A program made the translations under genes and the position numbers. Shown here in pieces: positions 1 through 8,359 of a stretch of 64,000 bases of DNA. Every line of letters begins with the position of its first letter. Position 1 is the stretch's first letter. This stretch comes from Ascidiaceihabitans sp039975415. Lineage in GTDB: Bacteria; Pseudomonadota; Alphaproteobacteria; Rhodobacterales; Rhodobacteraceae. The notes beneath the pieces were generated by a model. That model was given only the letters and a program-made list of their open reading frames with translations. It ran no database searches and was not told the DNA's origin. Where the stretch lies: the NCBI RefSeq assembly GCF_039975415.1, contig NZ_JBDWHD010000004.1; one strand, 5' to 3'.

Positions 1-1065
1 GCGTTCTTTCAAAAATGGCATTGCAGCCAATAAGCCTGTCAGTTGCGCTGTATCCAATGAATCGCCACCAGACGCGTTCAGAAATGCTATCAATTCGCGC
101 TGCAACGCAGCGTCACTTGCCGCCGCAATGTGCTGCCCTGACAGGTTTTCCAGCTTTTTAAGATCAAATCGCGCGGGGCTTTTGCCGATTCCACCCAGAT
201 CAAACCAGTCCAGCGCCTGCGCGTCGCTAAAGAATTCATCGTCTCCGTGGCTCCATCCCAACCGGGTCAGATAATTGCGCATACCTGCGGCGGGATACCC
301 CATTGTCTGATACTCTTCCGCGCCGGTGGCACCATGGCGTTTGGACATTTTTTTGCCGTCTGGCCCATGGATCAGAGGAATATGTGCCCAAACTGGGACG
401 TTCCAGTCCATCGCGTTGTAGATCATCATCTGGCGTGCGGCGTTGTTCAAATGATCATCGCCGCGGATCACATGGGTCACACCCATATCATGATCATCGA
501 CCACAACAGCCAACATATAAACGGGACTGCCATCAGAGCGCAGCAGCACCATATCGTCCAACTGGTCGTTGCGTATGGTCACATCGCCTTGCACGGCATC
601 CTTGATGACGGTGGTTCCATCACGGGGCGCTTTGATGCGTACAACGTAAGGTGCATCGGGGTGGGCGCCCTCTTGCGCGTCTCGCCATGGGCTGTGATAC
701 AGCGTTGATTTTCCTTCCGCTTTCGCAGCGTCGCGAAAGGCTTGGATGTCTTCTTGTGTTGCGAAACACTTATAGGCTTTGCCTGCGGCCAGCAGTGTGT
801 GGGCCACCTCTGCGTGACGGGCGGCGCCTTCGAACTGGCTGACGGGATCACCATCATAGTCCAGTCCCAGCCACGCCATGCTTTTCAGAATCGCTTCGGT
901 GGCTTCGGGGGTCGAACGCGCACGGTCTGTATCTTCGATACGCAACAGGAACTTTCCGCCGCGACCGCGCGCATATAGCCAATTGAACAAGGCGGTCCGC
1001 GCCCCGCCAATGTGCAAATAGCCGGTGGGAGAGGGTGCAAAACGGGTGACGACTGCATCGGTCAT
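1..1065 (-). CDS. gltX: Glutamate--tRNA ligase, C-terminus cut by window edge
   Basis: Class I aminoacyl-tRNA synthetase that charges tRNA-Glu with glutamate in the cytoplasm. The first 355 codons are present and the reading frame is open to base 1, so the anticodon-binding C-terminal part lies outside the window. Visible motifs are the HIGH-type signature YLHIGG at residues 16-21 and KMSKR at about 239-243, which together form the ATP-binding active site. The ATG at 1063-1065 begins the conserved start (TDAVVTRFAPSPTG). It is divergent from comEC with 78 bases between them. Alphaproteobacteria often carry two gltX copies, one of which charges tRNA-Gln; I cannot tell which this is. Confidence 0.95.
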   Translation of the reverse strand, partial: MTDAVVTRFAPSPTGYLHIGGARTALFNWLYARGRGGKFLLRIEDTDRARSTPEATEAILKSMAWLGLDYDGDPVSQFEGAARHAEVAHTLLAAGKAYKCFATQEDIQAFRDAAKAEGKSTLYHSPWRDAQEGAHPDAPYVVRIKAPRDGTTVIKDAVQGDVTIRNDQLDDMVLLRSDGSPVYMLAVVVDDHDMGVTHVIRGDDHLNNAARQMMIYNAMDWNVPVWAHIPLIHGPDGKKMSKRHGATGAEEYQTMGYPAAGMRNYLTRLGWSHGDDEFFSDAQALDWFDLGGIGKSPARFDLKKLENLSGQHIAAASDAALQRELIAFLNASGGDSLDTAQLTGLLAAMPFLKER

Positions 1066-1143
1066 TGGCGGAATTTACCTTTCCGTAACCATAAAGGGGA
1101 TAGCGTTTTAACCTGTCTATATAGTGAAGAAACCGGGGGCAAG

Positions 1144-3186
1144 ATGCGCGCCTTAGTAGCAGTGGGCGGCGTTTGGGCCGCACAGCGTGGGCATTTGTTT
1201 GCTTGGGTGCCGGTGTGCTTGGCGATTGGCATCGGCGCATTCTTTTCCCTGCGGTTTGAACCGTCCTTTGGGATGATCGCAGGCGTTGGGATGATCGGCG
1301 CTTTTGCGGCGACTTGGGGCTGGCACAAGCGTGCTTTGGGATCACCTCTGGCAATCGCACTTTTTATCATCTGCGCTGGGTTTGTTGGTGCAGCATGGCG
1401 CGCCCACAGCGTTGCGGGGCCAATTTTAGGGTGGCGGTATTACGGCGCTATCGAAGGGCGGGTGATTGCGATGGACCGGTCGTCTTCCGATGCGGTGCGC
1501 CTGACTTTGGACGCGGTGACACTAGACGATGTGTCGCCGCGGCGTACACCGCTCAGGGTTCGTATATCCTTACACGGTGATGCGGCTTTCGGGGTCACGG
1601 CCTTGCCTGGAATGCGCATCATGACAACCGGGCATCTGTCGCCTCCGGGGGGGCCTGTGGAACCCGGCGGTTTCAATTTCCAACGTCATGCGTGGTTTGG
1701 CCAGTTGGGGGCGGTCGGATATACACGTGTGCCTTTGGTCGCCATCAAAGCCCCGAAACGTGGCGACATGTCGTTGATGATCTTTCGACTGCGCATGGCG
1801 ATTTCTGCGCGTGTCCAGCAGACTTTACCCGGTGATGTGGGCGGATTTGCCGCCGCAGTGACAACAGGGGACAGATCGGCATTAAGCAAAGAGGCGTTGA
1901 ATGATCTACGCGCCAGCAACACCGCACATTTGATTGCGATTTCAGGGCTGCATATGGGATTGCTGAGCGGTTTTGTCTTTGCGTTGTTGCGCATTGTTAT
2001 CGCATTGATCCAGCCGTTGGCTTTGCGCATTTCGGCACGCAAATGGGCGGCCGGTGGTGCGCTTTGTGTCGCTGCGGTTTATCTTGCGTTGTCGGGGGGC
2101 AACGTGTCCACAGAGCGTGCATTCATCATGGTTGCGGTCGCATTGACGGCAGTGATGTGTGACAGACGCGCCATCAGTTTGCGTGCCGTGGCAATGGCCG
2201 CAATCATTGTTTTGGTTCTGCAACCCGAAGCCATGTTGGGGCCGGGGTTCCAGATGTCTTTTGCAGCGACAACGGCGTTGGTTGCCGTGTTTGGCTGGAT
2301 GCGCGATGCACAAATCAAAATAGGACCGGATTGGGCGCAACCCGTTGTTGGGGTTGTGTTGTCATCTGCGATTGCCGGATTGGCCACAGCGCCAATCGGG
2401 GCGGCCCATTTCAACGCTGTGGCGCACTACGGTTTGGTGGCAAACTTGTTGAGTGTGCCACTGATGGGCATGATCGTTATTCCCGCAGCTGTGTTTGCCG
2501 CCCTTTTGGCGCCCTTTGGGCTGGAAAGCTTGGGCTTGTGGGTCATGGGATTGGGGTTGCAGTGGATCCTTGGTGTGGCTGACTGGGTCGCTGCGCTGGA
2601 TGGTGCGCGTGGTTATGTTGCGGGGCCGGGGCCGTGGGTTCTGCCAGTGATGGCATTGGGCGGTTGCATGGTCATTATCTGGCACGGCCGATTGCGGTGG
2701 CTTGGCGCTGTTCCTGTCATTTTAGCTTTTGCAATGTGGGGGGGCGCACAGCGTCCCACGGCACTGATTGCCGACAATGGATCATTGGTTGGTGTGATGA
2801 CAGATGCGGGCCGCGCCCTCAGCAAGGCCAAAGGGGCAGGGTTTGTCGCACGCAACTGGTTGGAAAATGATGGGGATCCCAGCAGTCAATCATATGCTGC
2901 AGGGCGTTGGCCGGGCGAAGGGGGACGGCTGCAAGTCACGCACATCGGATCGGTGGAACTGGTTCATGTCATTGGTAAAAAAGCGGCATCTGCCGTTCTG
3001 GATTGCGATGCACGACAGCTTTTGGTGGCCTCAGCGCCGCTCAAGATCAGCGGATGTCCGGTGTATGATCCGCAACGTTTGCGACAGACAGGCGCCGTGG
3101 CTTTGTTTGCCAAAGGGGATGGCCTTGATGTGGTGACGGTGCGCGATATGACGGGGGACAGATTGTGGTCAAATTGGGCCAAATGA
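1144..3186 (+). CDS. comEC: ComEC/Rec2 family DNA-uptake channel protein
   Basis: A polytopic inner-membrane protein of 680 residues, the size expected for ComEC/Rec2. The family carries single-stranded DNA across the inner membrane in natural transformation. The competence core is visible from about residue 235, with the conserved DRSALS and AISGLHMGLLSG segments (near residues 262-275), followed by a run of hydrophobic helices to about 530. A soluble C-terminal part of about 140 residues follows, and I do not see a clear metallo-beta-lactamase HxHxDH motif in it. The frame is open upstream to 1012, but the ATG at 1144, after a GGGGGC purine stretch, gives the better start. Many non-transformable bacteria carry this gene, so competence is not implied. 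Confidence 0.88.
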   Translation: MRALVAVGGVWAAQRGHLFAWVPVCLAIGIGAFFSLRFEPSFGMIAGVGMIGAFAATWGWHKRALGSPLAIALFIICAGFVGAAWRAHSVAGPILGWRYYGAIEGRVIAMDRSSSDAVRLTLDAVTLDDVSPRRTPLRVRISLHGDAAFGVTALPGMRIMTTGHLSPPGGPVEPGGFNFQRHAWFGQLGAVGYTRVPLVAIKAPKRGDMSLMIFRLRMAISARVQQTLPGDVGGFAAAVTTGDRSALSKEALNDLRASNTAHLIAISGLHMGLLSGFVFALLRIVIALIQPLALRISARKWAAGGALCVAAVYLALSGGNVSTERAFIMVAVALTAVMCDRRAISLRAVAMAAIIVLVLQPEAMLGPGFQMSFAATTALVAVFGWMRDAQIKIGPDWAQPVVGVVLSSAIAGLATAPIGAAHFNAVAHYGLVANLLSVPLMGMIVIPAAVFAALLAPFGLESLGLWVMGLGLQWILGVADWVAALDGARGYVAGPGPWVLPVMALGGCMVIIWHGRLRWLGAVPVILAFAMWGGAQRPTALIADNGSLVGVMTDAGRALSKAKGAGFVARNWLENDGDPSSQSYAAGRWPGEGGRLQVTHIGSVELVHVIGKKAASAVLDCDARQLLVASAPLKISGCPVYDPQRLRQTGAVALFAKGDGLDVVTVRDMTGDRLWSNWAK

Positions 3187-3192
3187 ACATGA

Positions 3193-3221
3193 CAAAGGCG
3201 GCCGAAACCTGACCGCCTTTG
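3193..3221. terminator. Hairpin between convergent comEC and lexA
   Basis: A perfect 9-bp stem (CAAAGGCGG at 3193-3201 with CCGCCTTTG at 3213-3221) and an 11-base loop sit between two genes that converge. The position suits a bidirectional terminator. The T-tract is weak on both sides, so this is a probable call rather than a certain one. Confidence 0.6.
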
Positions 3222-3239
3222 CAAAAAGAAATGGTGTGG

Positions 3240-3941
3240 TCAGTAGGTGCGGATAAGGCCGACCAGCTTGCCCTGCACTTTGACTTTGTCGTCCGTAAAC
3301 ACGCGCGTTTCATAGGCGGGGTTGGCGGCTTCCAAAGCAATGGTGTTGCCCTTGCGCATGTAGCGCTTCAGCGTGGCTTCGTGGTCTTCGACAAGGGCCA
3401 CGACAATATCGCCATTGTCCGCCACAGATGTTTCGCGGATCACCACCACGTCACCGTCATTGATGCCCGCGTCGATCATGGAATCGCCTTTGACTTCAAG
3501 GGCATAGTGGTTGCCTTGGCCTGCCAGCATCTGGCCCGGCACGGCGACATTGCGCGATGCATGGCTGATGGCTTCGATGGGAACACCAGCAGCGATCTGA
3601 CCCATAACCGGCAGTTCGATCGCGTGAATGGCTTCGACGGGCAGGGCAGCCGGAGGGGGTGGCCCATCAGGCCGATCGCCCTGAATGACACGCGGTGTAA
3701 ATCCGGATGTGGGTGCGCCACCCATGCTCTCGGGCAGCTTCACAATTTCGATGGCACGGGCGCGGTGGGCAAGGCGGCGGATAAAGCCGCGTTCCTCCAA
3801 AGCGGTGATCAACCGGTGGATGCCGGATTTGGAACGTAAATCCAACGCTTCTTTCATTTCGTCAAAGCTGGGGGGGACACCGTCGCGCTGCACACGCTTG
3901 TGAATAAATCCCAGCAAATCCAACTGCTTCTTGGTCAGCAT
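3240..3941 (-). CDS. lexA: LexA, SOS response repressor and self-cleaving protease
   Basis: Represses SOS genes until RecA-ssDNA filaments trigger its autocleavage. The 233 residues hold an N-terminal winged helix-turn-helix (about 1-65), a proline-rich linker (about 90-102), and an S24 peptidase domain. The Ala-Gly cleavage site is at A118-G119 (GQIAAG), the catalytic serine is S154 (KGDSM) and the lysine is K192 (TLKRY). The start has a GAGG ribosome site. The gene is preceded by its own promoter, which overlaps a GTTC-N7-GTTC operator, so autoregulation is expected. It lies downstream of moeA on the same strand and may also receive read-through from the trp-moa operon. Confidence 0.97.
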   Translation of the reverse strand: MLTKKQLDLLGFIHKRVQRDGVPPSFDEMKEALDLRSKSGIHRLITALEERGFIRRLAHRARAIEIVKLPESMGGAPTSGFTPRVIQGDRPDGPPPPAALPVEAIHAIELPVMGQIAAGVPIEAISHASRNVAVPGQMLAGQGNHYALEVKGDSMIDAGINDGDVVVIRETSVADNGDIVVALVEDHEATLKRYMRKGNTIALEAANPAYETRVFTDDKVKVQGKLVGLIRTY

Positions 3942-3972
3942 ACTTGGTCCTCACGCCTGTTGGTTTGCGTTT

Positions 3973-3987
3973 GTTCTATTCCTGTTC
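3973..3987 (-). promoter_or_regulatory. SOS box (LexA operator)
   Basis: GTTC (3973-3976), a 7-base spacer, then GTTC (3984-3987). This is exactly the direct-repeat operator GTTC-N7-GTTC known for LexA in Rhodobacter and related alphaproteobacteria. It lies 32 bases upstream of the lexA start codon and covers the -10 element and part of the spacer of the lexA promoter. Confidence 0.9.
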
Positions 3988-4001
3988 TTGTTTTGTGTCA
4001 A
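3973..4001 (-). promoter_or_regulatory. lexA promoter
   Basis: On the minus strand a consensus -35 TTGACA (3996-4001) is separated by 17 bases from a -10 TAGAAC (3973-3978). The start of transcription would fall near 3966, giving a leader of about 25 bases. The -10 element lies inside the SOS box, so bound LexA would block RNA polymerase directly. Confidence 0.75.
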
Positions 4002-4039
4002 CGAATTGTTAAAATTGACGCAAATATCTTACCAAATCG

Positions 4040-5212
4040 TTAAATTGCAATTGTTTCGACGATATCGCCTATGGCGCGGGCAGGGTCGCTGGGCGGGCGC
4101 ACGATCAAAACATCCGATGTGGACAGAACCGACAACAATGAGCTGTCTTGCAGATCCGCGCTGATGACACCTTGGGCAGTGGTCGTGCCGCGCATGTAGT
4201 GTTCGCGTGGTCCGTTTGCGTTCAAAGGTGCTGCCAAAGCCATATTTCGCCGTGGCGCTGCGGTTTTAGGCAAACCCTGCATGGCACGCACAAGTGGCGC
4301 TATGAAAACACTGCCGCAGACCATTGCAGACACAGGATTTCCCGGCAACCCGACCATTGGCATGCCTGACAAACGCCCCGCCATCAGCGGCTTTCCCGGT
4401 CGCATGGCGACTTTGTAAAACGACTGCTCCATGCCCATTTCAGCGGCCACTGGCGCCACCAGATCATGGTCCCCCACAGATGCGCCGCCTACTGTGATCA
4501 CCAGATCGGAGCCCTTGGCCAGATCGAAAGCCGCACGAAGCGACCCTTCCGTGTCGGCAGCAATCGGCAATATGCGGGGGTGTGCGCCAAGGTCTTCCAA
4601 CATGGCTGCAAGCCCGAAGGTGTTGGACGCGATGATCTGATCGGGGCCCGGGGCTTCGCCGGGCATGACCAATTCATCCCCCGTTGAGATCAGGGATACA
4701 ACAGGTCGGCGCACAACAGGGACATCGGCGATGTTCATTGACGCCAACAGTGCGATATCGGCAGGCGTCAGCAGACGTGGCGCAGACAGGGGGGTGCCTT
4801 TTGTGAAATCAACGCCAGCCGCTCGAATGTTGTCTTTGGATCCAACATTCCGGCCCAGAGTAATCAAATCACCGCGGCGGATTGTATCTTCTTGAATGAC
4901 GACAAAATCTGCGCCCTGCGGTACAGGTGCGCCGGTGAAAATACGCACGGCTTGCCCCGCACCTACAACGCCGTCCCAGCCATGCCCTGCTGCACTTTCA
5001 CCTATCACCTTGAAAAGCGCGTCTGCCTCGACTTCGGCCGCCTTAAGGGCGTATCCGTCCATCGAAGACGCTGCAAAAGGCGGTTGTGTACGCTGTGCAA
5101 TAACATCGCGTGCCAAAACACGTCCATTGGCGTGGCGTAAGGGCACGTCTTCGGTGGCCAGTGGCGAGACCAAAGCGAACAGCGCATCCAAAGCTTCTGT
5201 GACGGTGATCAT
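4040..5212 (-). CDS. moeA: Molybdopterin molybdenumtransferase MoeA
   Basis: Inserts molybdate into adenylylated molybdopterin, the last step of Mo-cofactor synthesis, in the cytoplasm. The 390 residues are a normal MoeA length. Recognisable segments are GAPVPQGADFVV (about 94-105), the STGDELV strand (about 180), GGASVGDHD in the MoCF-binding domain (about 245), and RPGKPLM with GLPGNPVSA (about 270-300). It is the last Mo-cofactor gene of the operon. Its ATG overlaps the stop of the upstream 35-codon gene as ATGA, and an AGGAAGG ribosome site lies in the end of that gene. Confidence 0.95.
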   Translation of the reverse strand: MITVTEALDALFALVSPLATEDVPLRHANGRVLARDVIAQRTQPPFAASSMDGYALKAAEVEADALFKVIGESAAGHGWDGVVGAGQAVRIFTGAPVPQGADFVVIQEDTIRRGDLITLGRNVGSKDNIRAAGVDFTKGTPLSAPRLLTPADIALLASMNIADVPVVRRPVVSLISTGDELVMPGEAPGPDQIIASNTFGLAAMLEDLGAHPRILPIAADTEGSLRAAFDLAKGSDLVITVGGASVGDHDLVAPVAAEMGMEQSFYKVAMRPGKPLMAGRLSGMPMVGLPGNPVSAMVCGSVFIAPLVRAMQGLPKTAAPRRNMALAAPLNANGPREHYMRGTTTAQGVISADLQDSSLLSVLSTSDVLIVRPPSDPARAIGDIVETIAI

Positions 5213-5316
5213 GACAATTCGCCTTCCTGTGCCAGTGCATCGATTTCTGGGGCTTCTTCGTCAATGGCCGAAACGAGACTGGTTAAATTCCGCCAGTCTT
5301 TACCGTTTGACGTCAT
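5209..5316 (-). CDS. 35-residue microprotein between moaC and moeA
   Basis: A short frame of 35 codons that exactly bridges moaC and moeA. Its ATG overlaps the moaC stop as ATGA (5313-5316), and its own stop overlaps the moeA ATG as ATGA (5209-5212). It has a GAGG ribosome site six bases upstream, inside the end of moaC. The peptide is soluble and acidic in its second half (start MTSNGKDW, then DEEAPEIDALAQEGE). I do not recognise a family. The double coupling and the proper ribosome site argue that it is translated. It might act on MoeA or MoaC, or only keep ribosomes on the message, but neither role can be read from the sequence. Confidence 0.7.
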   Translation of the reverse strand: MTSNGKDWRNLTSLVSAIDEEAPEIDALAQEGELS

Positions 5317-5786
5317 GACGCCTCGTAACGCCCTGATTTACCGCCGTCTTTCAGCACCACGTGAATGCCGCCGATTTCCATCGCTTTGTCCACCGCTTTC
5401 GACATGTCGTACACGGTCAATGCAGCCGTGGAGGCGGCCGTCAGGGCTTCCATTTCGACACCGGTCTGTCCGGTGGTTTTCACGGTGGCCGTAATGCGGA
5501 TGCCGGGAAGATCTGCGTCGGGGGTCAAATCGACCGCGACTTTGGTGATGGGCAGCGGATGGCACAGCGGGATAAGATCGCTGGTGCGTTTGGCGGCCAT
5601 AATACCGGCCAGACGTGCAACACCCAGAACATCACCCTTTTTGGCGCGGCCTTCAGTAATGATATCAAAGGTTTCGCGCTGCATTTTAATCCAGCCTGTC
5701 GCCGTGGCAATACGGTCCGTGACGGCCTTTTCGGACACGTCAACCATATGGGCGTCGCCCTTGGCGTCAAAATGGGTCAGTGCCAT
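5313..5786 (-). CDS. moaC: Cyclic pyranopterin monophosphate synthase MoaC
   Basis: Converts the GTP-derived 3',8-cyclo intermediate to cyclic pyranopterin monophosphate, the first committed part of Mo-cofactor synthesis. The 157 residues match the family. Signatures seen are CHPLPITKVAVDL (about 75-87), GVEMEALTAAS (about 110-120), and KDGGKSG (about 146-152), which holds the catalytic lysines. The start codon overlaps the trpC stop (TAATG at 5784-5788), so it is translated as part of the trp operon. MoaA, its usual partner, is not in the window. Confidence 0.96.
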   Translation of the reverse strand: MALTHFDAKGDAHMVDVSEKAVTDRIATATGWIKMQRETFDIITEGRAKKGDVLGVARLAGIMAAKRTSDLIPLCHPLPITKVAVDLTPDADLPGIRITATVKTTGQTGVEMEALTAASTAALTVYDMSKAVDKAMEIGGIHVVLKDGGKSGRYEAS

Positions 5787-6598
5787 TACATGCCACCTGG
5801 CATAAGCGGATTGGCCAAAAGATCGCGGGTCGCGGACATCACGTTGTCCTGCCGCATCAGGCTTTCTCCGATCAGGAAGCTACGCGCACCATACATGGCC
5901 ATTTCAGCCAGTTCTTTTGGCGTGTTCAAACCGCTTTCGCAGATGATCATTTTATCGGCAGGCACAAGTTTGGACAGGGTGCGCGTGGTGTCCAAAGTGG
6001 TTTCAAAGGTCTTGAGATTACGATTGTTGATGCCGATCAGCGGGCTTTTTAGATGGCCCGTGCGTTCCAGTTCTGCCTGATCATGTACTTCGATCAAAGC
6101 GTCCATGCCCCATTCAAAAGCGGCGGCTTCCAGTTCGGCGGCCTGAGCGTCGGTGACGGACGCCATCACGATCAAAATGCAATCTGCACCGAGGGCGCGG
6201 GCTTCGGCCACCTGATAGTTGTCATACATGAAATCTTTGCGCAAAACGGGCAACTTGCACGCGGCGCGGGCATCTACCAAGAATTCTTTGGCACCTTGGA
6301 AACTGGGCGTGTCTGTCAACACCGACAAACAAGCAGCACCGCCGTCTTCATAGGCTTTGGCGTGGGCAGCGGGATCAAAATCATCACGGATCAACCCTTT
6401 GGACGGGCTCGCTTTTTTGATCTCTGCAATCAGTGCATAGCCTTCGCGGGATTTGACGCGTAACGCATCGGCAAAGGGACGTACAACAGGGGCAGATTGC
6501 GCCTCTGCTTGGACTGCTTCCAGTGGTTTTGCGGCCTTGTCGGCTTCTATTTCTTCCAGCTTGTACGCTTTGATTTTATCCAGAATGGTGTCGGTCAT
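5786..6598 (-). CDS. trpC: Indole-3-glycerol phosphate synthase
   Basis: Closes the indole ring from carboxyphenylaminodeoxyribulose phosphate in tryptophan synthesis. It is a 270-residue TIM barrel with the catalytic EIKKASPSKG segment (about 59-68), LRKDFMYDNYQV (about 119-130) and IGINNRNLKTF (about 187-197). Its ATG overlaps the trpD stop as ATGA. There is no fused TrpF domain. Confidence 0.97.
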   Translation of the reverse strand: MTDTILDKIKAYKLEEIEADKAAKPLEAVQAEAQSAPVVRPFADALRVKSREGYALIAEIKKASPSKGLIRDDFDPAAHAKAYEDGGAACLSVLTDTPSFQGAKEFLVDARAACKLPVLRKDFMYDNYQVAEARALGADCILIVMASVTDAQAAELEAAAFEWGMDALIEVHDQAELERTGHLKSPLIGINNRNLKTFETTLDTTRTLSKLVPADKMIICESGLNTPKELAEMAMYGARSFLIGESLMRQDNVMSATRDLLANPLMPGGM

Positions 6599-7617
6599 GA
6601 TGATGCACCTTTTGTTATTGCAGCCACAGCTGTGATTTTAGCACGTGCCGCACCGCTGTCGATGCTTTCACGCGCCATTTCGACGCCCGCCTTCAGGTCA
6701 GGGGCCGCGTCCGCGACAACCAACGCCGCCGCCGAATTTAAAAGCACGGCATCACGGTAGGCGGAGGGGGTGCCGTCAAGCAACGCATTGAAGTCACGTG
6801 CGTTTTCTTCAGGGGTGCCGCCGATGATGTCCTCAAAGGGATGCTCGGGCAGGCCCGCGTCTTCGGGGGTGATCTCAAAATCGCGCACAGCCCCGTTTTC
6901 CACGGCGGACACCCAGCTAACACCGGTGATTGTCAGCTCATCCGTGCCGTCGGAGCCGTGAACCAACCATGCCTTTTCGGAGCCAAGCGCCAAAAGCGTT
7001 TCCGCCATGGGCCGGATCAAGTCGCGCGAAAAGGCACCCGTCAGCTGTCGTTTCACACCGGCAGGGTTGGTCAGCGGCCCAAGGATGTTGAAAATAGTGC
7101 GTGTGCCCAATTCCGCCCGCGCAGGCATAACATGTGCCGTGGCCGGATGGTGCATCGGGGCCATCATGAAACCGATGCCGGCTTCGTTCAGCGCCTTTTC
7201 CACCACGTCCGGCCCAACCATCACGTTCAACCCCATCTGGGTCAACGCATCCGCCGCGCCGGATTTGGAGCTGAGGTTGCGATTGCCGTGTTTGGCCACC
7301 ACGACGCCCGCGCCTGCCACCACAAAGGCAGTGGCCGTGGAAATATTCAACGTGCCTTTGCCGTCGCCGCCGGTGCCCACGATGTCCATCGCACCTTCGG
7401 GGGCACGTACCGAGTTGCATTTGGCACGCATCACAGCGGCGGCTGCGGCGTATTCATCCACGGTTTCGCCGCGCGTGCGCAGCGCCATCAGCAGACCACC
7501 CGTTTGGGCGGGGGTGGCTTCGCCGTCAAATAGTATTGAAAATGCCTGCTGGGCCTGATCACGTGTCAAAGGCCCGTCGGCTGCGGCATCAATCAGCGGT
7601 TTTAAAGCGTCACTCAT
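6595..7617 (-). CDS. trpD: Anthranilate phosphoribosyltransferase
   Basis: Transfers phosphoribose from PRPP to anthranilate. The 340 residues carry the PRPP-binding GTGGDGKGTLNIS motif (about 81-93), KHGNRNLSSKSG (about 108-119), and HGSDGTDELT (about 220-229). It overlaps trpG by ATGA upstream and trpC by ATGA downstream, so the three trp genes are translationally coupled. Confidence 0.97.
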   Translation of the reverse strand: MSDALKPLIDAAADGPLTRDQAQQAFSILFDGEATPAQTGGLLMALRTRGETVDEYAAAAAVMRAKCNSVRAPEGAMDIVGTGGDGKGTLNISTATAFVVAGAGVVVAKHGNRNLSSKSGAADALTQMGLNVMVGPDVVEKALNEAGIGFMMAPMHHPATAHVMPARAELGTRTIFNILGPLTNPAGVKRQLTGAFSRDLIRPMAETLLALGSEKAWLVHGSDGTDELTITGVSWVSAVENGAVRDFEITPEDAGLPEHPFEDIIGGTPEENARDFNALLDGTPSAYRDAVLLNSAAALVVADAAPDLKAGVEMARESIDSGAARAKITAVAAITKGASS

Positions 7618-8195
7618 GCAGGCACCTTCATTGTATCGACGAAGTTTTTCAAAAGGGCATGCCCGTGTTCGGAGCGAATGGATTCGGGATGAAACTGCAC
7701 GCCGTGTATTTGCAGGTTGCGATGTTGCAAACCCATGATGGTTCCGTTTTCAAGCTCGGCGGTGATTTCCAGGCTGTCGGGCAGGGTGTCACGGTCAACC
7801 ACAAGCGAATGATACCGCGTGGCTTCAAAGGGCGTGGGCAATCCCGCGAAAAGCCCTTGGCCTGTGTGATGCATCCGCCCCATTTTGCCATGTACAATTT
7901 CATCGCAGCGCACGACTTGACCTCCGAAGGCCTGACCGATGGTTTGATGCCCCAGACAAACCCCCAAAAGCGGTGTCTGCGTTTCGGCAGCGGCTTGCGT
8001 CAAGGCCAGACATATTCCGGCCTGATCGGGATCGCATGGTCCAGGTGACAACAAAATCCCGGCTGGGTTCATCGCCATCGCGGCCTGCACGTCAATTTGA
8101 TCGTTGCGGCGCACTTCGATTTCGGTGCCAAGAACACCAAGGTAATGCACGAGGTTATAGGTAAAACTGTCGTAATTGTCGATCAGAAGCAGCAT
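7614..8195 (-). CDS. trpG: Anthranilate synthase glutamine amidotransferase subunit
   Basis: Supplies ammonia from glutamine to TrpE for anthranilate formation. The 193 residues show the class I amidotransferase triad: nucleophile Cys in GVCLGHQTIG (about residue 80), and His-Glu in VQFHPES (about 170). The frame is open 26 codons further upstream, but the conserved start MLLLIDNYDSFTYNL is at 8195, so I chose that. It heads the operon trpG-trpD-trpC-moaC-microgene-moeA. TrpE, its partner, is not in this window. Confidence 0.95.
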   Translation of the reverse strand: MLLLIDNYDSFTYNLVHYLGVLGTEIEVRRNDQIDVQAAMAMNPAGILLSPGPCDPDQAGICLALTQAAAETQTPLLGVCLGHQTIGQAFGGQVVRCDEIVHGKMGRMHHTGQGLFAGLPTPFEATRYHSLVVDRDTLPDSLEITAELENGTIMGLQHRNLQIHGVQFHPESIRSEHGHALLKNFVDTMKVPA

Positions 8196-8359
8196 GTGAT
8201 TAACTTTTGGTTCCGGCTTTGTTTTCAGGGCTAGAGAGGCGTCGCGGGGCAGTGTAGAGTATGCGTCATACATGTTCAGGCTTGTGCGCCAGCGTCAAGA
8301 GGTGCGGCAAGTCAAGATCAGGCAATTGAGACAGAGCAAACAGGCGGAGACGACGGGCA

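Noticed and set aside
1144..3186. SOS control of comEC
   Set aside because: I looked for GTTC-N7-GTTC upstream of comEC and found none; the only SOS box seen is at lexA.
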